A stretch of DNA of 64,000 nucleotides from Cricetomys ansorgei (lineage: Eukaryota > Chordata > Mammalia > Rodentia > Nesomyidae), in NCBI GenBank assembly GCA_026225945.1, contig JAMJFZ010001133.1, positions 3,368,501 to 3,432,500 of the forward strand, given 5' to 3'. The notes beneath the pieces are model-generated. The model worked only from the letters and a program-made list of their open reading frames with translations. It made no database searches and was not told where the DNA came from. The translations under genes and the position numbers were made by a program. Shown piece by piece: positions 56,781-64,000 of the stretch; positions within the stretch are counted from its first letter, which is position 1; the number at the start of each line of letters is the position of its first letter.

Positions 56781-57770
56781 TTAGGCCATAATTATTTTCA
56801 AAAATAATCTGGGGCAATAATGAATGAGAACATATTATTTTCATTCAAAATAAAATAATGCAAAGGCATGAAGCTTTGAGGAATATAGTTAATCCAGTAT
56901 GAGAGAGAGTATAGATATCACCAAAAGTGGGAATGCTGAGGCAACTTTTGAATTAAAACTTAAGTTTTAATGAGTGTCTTACATGATAGACCCTGTTAGA
57001 AAGTATGCCCATTTAAATAAAATAATTTAGAATTTTAATGTTTCAAATATGTGGGAGTCAGGGAGCTTTTAGTAGAGATTTCCCCTTCCTGCAAGAGACA
57101 GATCAAGACAGGCTCACTAGATTCCTATAAATAGCTATACATTGATAATACTTAAAGAGCTGGTCTCTAGTCTTAATACATAAGATAATGTGGAAAACCC
57201 AAGCAGATACCCTCTACCATGCACTGGGCTTTAGATGTAGACTCTTGAGCTTAATAAAGGTCCCCATCAAGTGCTAATAGTCTATGAAGCATGTGCTGGC
57301 CATCATGACATCTCTTATTGTTGTCGGATCCTTATTTCAGGACTGAACAGAGAGAGACATCAAATAATCTCCCACCATGGAGAGCAGCTTCCCTTAGAGG
57401 GGGCTGCAGAGGAGAGAAGACAGATCTTTGAATTTTCTTGGCATGTGAACAGAAGAATTCAGCTCCAAAAGAGACCACCTGCTACCCTTTATAGGTGCTA
57501 AGAAATACCAAAATTAAAAGTATGAGAAATAACGATACTCTAAATAGGGAAGAGAAAAGAATGGTAATGAACTTTCAGAATAGACAAGTAGACTGCACTG
57601 TTGCTATTAAAAATACACATCCACAGGCAGAGAAACATTTGTCCAAATCGTACAGGGATGCTTTGCAGCTCTAGGGTAATGCTTTTAACTCACAATGAGG
57701 CTCTACAAAAATATTCATTTTCTTGCACACATACCTGTGATCTGTTAGTTTGCTTTTCAAGTTAAGCACT
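56781..57770. other. Unique DNA, nothing firmly recognised
   Basis: No gene. A 'cttaataaaggtcccc' stretch near 57250 and a 'tataaatagc' box near 57127 are LTR-like but isolated. Confidence 0.45.
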
Positions 57771-57782
57771 GCGCGCACGCGT

Positions 57783-57837
<55 letters not shown>
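57771..57837 (+). repeat. GC/(TG)n alternating tract
   Basis: 'gcgcgcacgcgtgtgtgt' leads into about 25 TG units. This is almost strict purine-pyrimidine alternation over 67 bp. Confidence 0.96.
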
Positions 57838-60800
57838 GGGTGGCATCATTTCTTTCATGGTGCTTCATTCCTTCGGGGGAATCCACATAAAAAGGACTGT
57901 TTGATGCACAAAAGAGTGTGTTTTACAAAATATTAAATCTTGGAGTTTACTATTTGCAGGGATAGAATCACATTTTAGGTAAGACCAGTGTATTCTTACT
58001 GTGTCCTGTTCTTTTCCTGGCAGAAATATCCTGTAGGGATCTCCCAGTAGCAATTCCCTCAAGTCACAGTGTGAGTAAATACCTATTCACAGCAGAGAGG
58101 CATTTATTTTCCTAAAACATGCTCTCAGCTATAAGATTCAACAGTAAATTGCCATTTCTAGCACTCAAGGACAGAACAGAGAGGGGGTTGTTGATGTTGA
58201 GTAGAAACTGAGTAGAATGTGTTAAGATTTTATTTTCAAATGTTACACTTTAAGGCTTGGCTTGCATAGTTTAAGACACACCTATTCACAGATCGAGACA
58301 CTGATATAATGTACATATCTATGTGATAAATCAGAAAATCCCTTATTCCAGTTATAGTAATCATAAACATATTTGCCCTAGTAACTAAAAGGACAACCAG
58401 TAAGGCTATTAGTGAACTGGTAGAATACCATGATTTCATTTCCTTGTACGATATGCCTTACCATGGTTATACCAACAACAGAAAACTTGTAGGTTCTAGT
58501 CTTATCACAATCATACAGGGCACATCTATTTTGAGTTTTCCACATTTCTGGAACCTTTGTTTTTTTTCTTTTTTTAAAAAAAGCTTAACCTAATAAAAAA
58601 GATACTGTCACTGATTAGAATACACAGAAAGCAAATCTTTTTTGCCAGCACTTAATTTATTCCAAATCATCAGTTTTAGGTAAGAGTAGAACGGGGTGAT
58701 TTAGAAACAAATGACAGTTTTGATTTGGAATAATATGTCTCTTCTAGTGCAATCTTGCAAGCCTTTTCACGGCGGTACCCTGATGATGATAGCCTGGGAT
58801 ATCTTCTCTGAAGATGAGACCTTCTGACACATTATTTGTGCTTCAGATGGAGATTATGCTTCTTCTGTTCTGCCTTATTGAAAAACAGAGTTCCAAATAA
58901 CTAGACTAAGACATTTTACATGCCACACACTGAAGTCTTAATGGGTCTTGTATTATGACCCTTTTCTGAAGCTAGCAGCCTGCCCTGCATCTGAATATAG
59001 AAGTTACCTTACATATTCTGGTGATACAAATGAGAGTTAATGGTTTCTGTGAGCTCAGTGGAGGAACTATTTCATGAAAACTGTTGAAAACTCAGTTTAA
59101 TAAATGAAAACGATGCGGTCTGAGAGAATTTTTTAATATGTGTTTTCCACGTCATTCTGCAGGCTTTCATATAAAAGGCAAAATGACAGACAGCAGATGG
59201 ATTTATCATTTAACTTAGCTGCAAAACTACAAATCAGATGCATATAAACAGATCTCTCAGCCAAATATAGTGTGGCAGTAATTCTATCTATCAGATTCAT
59301 CAAGTCAAGGGAAGTGATTATGTCTGATGACATGGAATAATATAAAAATGGGATGTATCACATCATCTCTATGTAATAGGCCAGAGAATCTATTCAATAT
59401 AACCTTACAATAAGCAATAAGAACACACTGCTCTGTGTACCAAATAATTTCAGTATTTTCATTTACATTTTAGGATACGGCAAGTTTGTACCTTCCCTAC
59501 TTTTAAAAATCTCAGAATCACCTAAATAAATGACTGAAAGAATTTTCAGGTTGCAGATAATCATCTAAATGTCTTTAAAGCTGTAGAAGTGTTGGAGTCA
59601 CTGTAACATTTTAACAGTATTTTTGTTTTATTATAGTAGACTTATGTGTACACATTGAAAGTCCTTTAAGATTTAAGTAATTGAGTTTCTCATAAGGGAA
59701 GAAATGAGATAATACACATAAAATGCTTAATCAATTGCAGGTTAAAACCTCTTTTATTTCTCCGTAACATTCAGAGGCAGACCCAAACCAACCACAGTGA
59801 CAGAGAGGGATTCCCTGCATTAACAGGAGGGTCTTTAGTGGCATTTCATTCTGATAAAATGACATTTGGCCAACATTCTAAGATGAAATTTTCAATAAAT
59901 GCTGGCAACTAACACAATTCATTATAGTTCCTCCTGATAAAGGATGTGGGCAAAAATTGCCTTGGCTCTAAAAAAGCTTTCATGTCATTATGAGCCTGGA
60001 TCAATCACCATCAAGGAGAAGATACTCATTGAGCTATTTCTCTTCAGCCATTATGCACTTTGTTATCAGGGCCTGTTGAAGACACTAAGAGATTGTTTTT
60101 ATTAGGTAGGCATTATTGCTAGGCTCTCTAAGCTAAGTGTGTTTAACTGTACTTTTCAGATAAAGAGATGGAAGAATCTGTCTGAACTGAGCCCAGGGTG
60201 AGATCATTTGCACATCTGCACAAACACCATGCCATTTAGATGTCATTTTGCTGGTGTTTGTGCACAGAAAGAAATGATAACATACATTTTCCATTAAACC
60301 AAGAGAAGGAAACCCAGTTCTTAGTGATCACTATGCACTGGAGAGAAGCGGAGAGGTTCAAGTTCACATCCGTTACTCCCTTCAGCACTTCTTAAGCTTT
60401 CTATGTAAGGAGCTTAATTCCTACTTCAGATGCATCGTCAAGAACTAAAGCTACAAACTGTACTTACCGGCTTCATCATTTCACATCATCATTGATTTTG
60501 TGTCTGTCTTTATGAGACCAGACAAGGGAAGAATAAAATAAAGTTAAAAAAAATCTCACTGAAATAAAGCTTTTCCGACATTAAAATGAGTTTTAATAAC
60601 TATCTCACCAGAGACAGGCTACTTTCTAGGCATTATTTTGCACATTTCACACTTGTGGCTTCTGAACATTCTATATTGTTTCAGATTTCCTGTAGATAAG
60701 CCCTATCTAAAATTTTAGCTTCTTTTCTTTCTCCCGCGTCCTCTAGGAGGAAAAAAATCTTGCAGAATCTTACGTTGTTCAGGGTGTCTCTTAACCACTT

Positions 60801-61273
60801 CAGTGAGACTCTTTTTTACTGCCAAGGAAATATTAAAAAGATCACCCATCATCTCATTGGTAGTTTAAGGAAAGCAGACAAATAAAATCTAGAAGCATGT
60901 GCAGAGTGTACTGCTTGTTAAGGAAGAGGGAATCAACAGATGAGAGGGAGCTTGAGAACAATTAAGTTGTAATCAATGATAGAGAAGGACAACTGGATGA
61001 ACCCTTCCAAAATAGATCTTGTGACTCACCTGCAATATTCAACATGGTAGATTTGTTCTTCCACATCCCCATAGTTGTGAAAAGTAAATGGGATTTGCCT
61101 TTAGTTGTCAAACTGCTTAATTTCCACAGATGTTGAAGCATGGAGGCCAATTGTTCAAATTTCTTCAAGATTCTTGGTAGAATAGTAAATTATTGGCTAG
61201 AGAATAAAGCTGGAAAACATTATTGAAAGATTAACTCTTAACTGTATCACAACACCATGGTAGTATTACATAA
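57838..61273. other. Unique DNA, nothing firmly recognised
   Basis: Over 3.4 kb without a clear repeat or gene. A faint MIR-like core may lie at about 60110-60240 ('cagataaagagatggaag'). The stretch 59830-60110 is repeat-free and could be conserved. Confidence 0.45.
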
Positions 61274-61354
61274 AAGATATAGCTCAGTGGCAGAGTGCTC
61301 GCTTAAGAGGTACAGAGCTCTAGGCTCAATCTACCGTACTGCCTCTCCCCAAAA
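61274..61354 (+). repeat. ID-like tRNA-derived SINE
   Basis: 'agatatagctcagtggcaga' with 'gtgctcgcttaagagg' and 'tctaggctcaatct' shows the A- and B-box layout of ID/B4-type heads. It is degraded and not a functional tRNA gene. Confidence 0.78.
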
Positions 61355-61644
61355 TATCTTATCAGAAAATATATCTTGATACATATATTAGCTTCTTTAT
61401 GGTACTAACTGGATTAAGATTTTATTTCCATGTTAGTATAAATAAATACCAATTTCATTGACCTCACTGTTACTATGAAAAATTAATTAATGTCATTAAT
61501 AAATATCTCTGGTATATTTATAAATGGCTAAAGAAGAAGAAAAAAAATGTAAGCAAGTGACCTCGCATACTTTTAGCAATTAAAGTAAGACCAGTTGCTA
61601 TAACAACTGAACCCTGGAGTAAATTTAGAAATTTAGAGGCAAAG

Positions 61645-61765
61645 CTAGGGCTTATGACAATGCCTATAATCCTTGTACTACTTGAGAGACAGAGGCAGGA
61701 GAATCATAAATTCAAGGCCATATTAGGCTACACAGTAAGACCTGGTATCAAGCAGAAACAAAAAT
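61645..61765 (+). repeat. Old B1-type SINE (PB1-like), sense
   Basis: 'gacaatgcctataatccttg', 'gagagacagaggcaggagaa', 'aattcaaggccatattaggc' and 'tacacagtaagacctgg' followed by an A-rich tail. This is a 7SL-derived monomer in sense orientation. With the ID-like head 290 bp upstream it could be a broken B4 composite. Confidence 0.82.
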
Positions 61766-63339
61766 TATGTTCTGTTCAAAGATGTTGAGTTGCTTCACTC
61801 TGCATAACCATTCACAGACCCATTGAGGCAGGTTTTGCAATGGTCAGCTATGAAAGATATACATTGGCCTGTTCACACTCCACTAGAAGGGGCAACTCGT
61901 CCTTCACTGTGACTCAGAGAACTCAAAAGATTGGACCTGGTCTAGACCTCGAAGTAGTGAGCTTTATTCCTAGTCTTATTGTGATGCTTAGAACTTAGTC
62001 AGTTCTGGTTGTAAGTAAAGTTGGAGTCCACAGTCTACAGGGATGTATGCAAAGATAAAGTAATGACCATTCATTTTCATCAAGAAATGTTATACTCTAC
62101 TCACAGGTGTACCAGAAAACTAAATAGGACTTTATTAATTTAGGTAATACAGAAAGTTACATAGAATAGGGTCATAAGCTTCTGAGGATCTTCTGGATCA
62201 GGAAAAGAAAACGGAATTTGGTGTGAATTAAAAACTGATTAAGCAAAACTTCCCTGGCCATCAGCCACAGCCTCTTCTTATTTTCCTCTCCCACTGCCTT
62301 CTGCTTCTTTGAGAAATTCTATATAATATTGCAGGCTATAAATAATTTTGTATTCAATTCATTCAGTGTTTAGGGGCTGTTTACAATGGTATTTAAACTT
62401 CTGAAAACATTTATCTAGCCTATATACAAATATGGAGCCCCTTGTTAAAACTGAAATATTATGAAACCCCAAGTTCTAAGACATGCAAAACAGGATTCAT
62501 TCTGTCCAGAGAGCTGTAGACATCCAGATTCTCTTCCACTCAACTTGACCTAAGGTGAGTGACATTAAAAAGCCTCTAATACACAGGGTAAAGGAGCCAT
62601 TCTTCATAGCCACATTTTGTATTCGCACTCCACATTTCAGCTGCTTCTGTGTTCCCAAGTTCTTCGGTCTTTGGGGGTCATTCTACTGTGTAATCACTTT
62701 CACCTATGGTTTGCTGAAGCAATATTTCCAAAGAGTTTCAGACAGAATCCATTTCTTCTAATCAGGTCATTTCCAATTTGTTGAATCTGATAAATTCTCC
62801 ATTGGTCTTTTTCATTTATAATCTTTTCCATTTCCATTTCTATTCTGAGTTAATCCAAATGGGTAATACGGCATCTACGCTATCATTTCACCTTCAAATT
62901 AGCAGAAGACATTCATGTGAATAGATTATTATGAAGGTAAGGGTTGTTCTGGAAGAAGGTTTCATGTTTTATTAGAGCACGGTGGAGAGACTGTTTATGG
63001 TTCCCTATCCCTGTTCTTAGATGAGGTCAGACTACTAACAGCAACTTCCAGCTGTCAGTCCTTCCTCCTCAATTTCCTACAATTTTGCTGGGGTGTTTTC
63101 CCTGTTCTTCTTATCCCCTCCTCTTTTCCAGGTTCCATGACCACTGTTACCATTTCTTCACAGTTCACAAGGCTTCCAGTGGAAATTTCAATGAATTCTT
63201 AAGTTATGGAGTTTTAGGGCACTAACTGCCTGTGCTAATTATACTAAAGAAACTATGTGTACACGTATAAGCAGCCTTTCAAGGCTGTGTACTGACCCAC
63301 ACATTCCCTTACCCCCAAAAACATTTTTACCAAACTTAA
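61766..63339. other. Unique DNA, nothing recognised
   Basis: No gene or known repeat recognised. Confidence 0.5.
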
Positions 63340-63415
63340 TGTAACATGCCCCTCTCTCTTCTGTCTCTCTCCCTCATCCCTTCCTTCCCTCCCTTCTTCT
63401 GTAATCTCTTTCTCC
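63340..63415 (+). repeat. CT-rich low-complexity tract
   Basis: Mostly pyrimidine on the + strand ('cccctctctcttctgtctct' and 'cttccttccctcccttc'). Confidence 0.85.
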
Positions 63416-64000
63416 CAGCCTTCTCTTAACCTGAGGCTTAAACAAAAAGAAGCCTATAGTCACGGCCTCTCTATTCCTGGAACTCAAGTTTACAAAATTT
63501 TCCTTGGAATGAACACACACTGGTACCTGTACATGCACAGAAAAACCACAGAGATGGTAAAGCAATGTTTATAGCTGAATGTGTAGAGACAACATGTATG
63601 TATTAGTATAAGTTCACACCTCTCTCTGTATTCTGTGTCACTGTGTTATGGTCTAACATTTCTGCATTATTTGTGCTTTGTGACGAGTAGCAAGTTATGG
63701 TAAACAGGGGGATGGGGTGGGAACTCAAATATGCTGAGCAGGAAATTCAACCAGGCTGTTTAAGAAGAAAGCCCTTTCTGATACCTAACTCTTATGATTT
63801 TTATGATGGTGCTGCATTCGCATTGCTTACTCCAGTATTGCTCTCTGGGTGCTCTATCTGATTTCCATAATGTATGTTCATAGTGCCCAGGTTTATTGCA
63901 ACAGATTGCTAAGTTAACTTATCATGGCTTTTCTGCATTTATATTTTCTCCCAATTTAAAGTTTTTAAGAGACACCAAGGCAATTTTGACAGTTACCTAA
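63416..64000. other. Unique DNA to the window end
   Basis: No recognisable feature. Confidence 0.5.

Noticed and set aside
1..64000. Bacterial, phage or plasmid origin
   Set aside because: No dense coding, no operons or ribosome sites, and abundant mammalian SINEs, LINEs and LTRs.

Overview
The window looks like non-coding mammalian nuclear DNA from a muroid (mouse/rat/hamster-type) rodent. The evidence is the repeat content: 7SL-derived B1 SINEs, tRNA-derived B2/B3- and ID-type SINEs, 3' UTRs of rodent L1 (Lx-like), rodent MaLR LTRs, an RMER1-like repeat and many long (CA/TG)n, (GA)n and (GGA)n tracts. They sit on a base of old placental-wide repeats (MIR, L2, MLT1, hAT relics). The DNA is AT-rich and CpG-poor. 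I recognise no intact protein-coding gene, no rRNA or tRNA gene and no bacterial or viral gene. Nearly all short open frames look like chance or repeat-derived ones. The species cannot be fixed from the sequence alone, and the window may be intergenic or inside a very long intron.

Layout. 1-10 kb holds three copies of one LTR-like family, an MLT1 LTR, two MIRs, a 34-bp minisatellite (4902-5071) and a possible degraded ERV/LTR block (6541-7420). 10-21 kb holds a MaLR LTR, a B1, an old antisense L1, a rodent L1 3' UTR broken by a CA repeat, two exon-like segments on the + strand (14311-14424 and 15789-16025), a CpG-rich patch with a minus-strand TATA box and splice-donor match (18120-18640), and two MaLR pieces side by side in opposite orientation. 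21-34 kb holds an MLT1 split by a SINE, ID and MIR pieces, a 270-bp TG-rich tract, an L1 3' end next to an RMER1-like repeat, and a possible A-tailed retrocopy (31004-31420). 34-45 kb is repeat-poor, with simple repeats, three SINEs, an old hAT element, a fourth LTR-like copy and a 190-bp pure purine GGA tract. 45-64 kb holds an L2 broken by an old L1, a second 34-bp minisatellite followed by a palindrome, a hAT-transposase C-terminal relic (53310-53588), a perfect 34-bp inverted repeat with an 8-nt loop (55671-55746), a Z-DNA-prone TG tract and two SINE relics.

No genes act together here in any way I can show. The best leads are the 55.7-kb perfect hairpin, the hAT-domain relic, the CpG/TATA/donor patch on the minus strand and the two unrelated 34-bp minisatellites. 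Long repeat-free stretches could hold conserved enhancers, but that needs cross-species alignment. Repeat families were assigned by eye from remembered consensus features, so boundaries are approximate and sub-family names are tentative.
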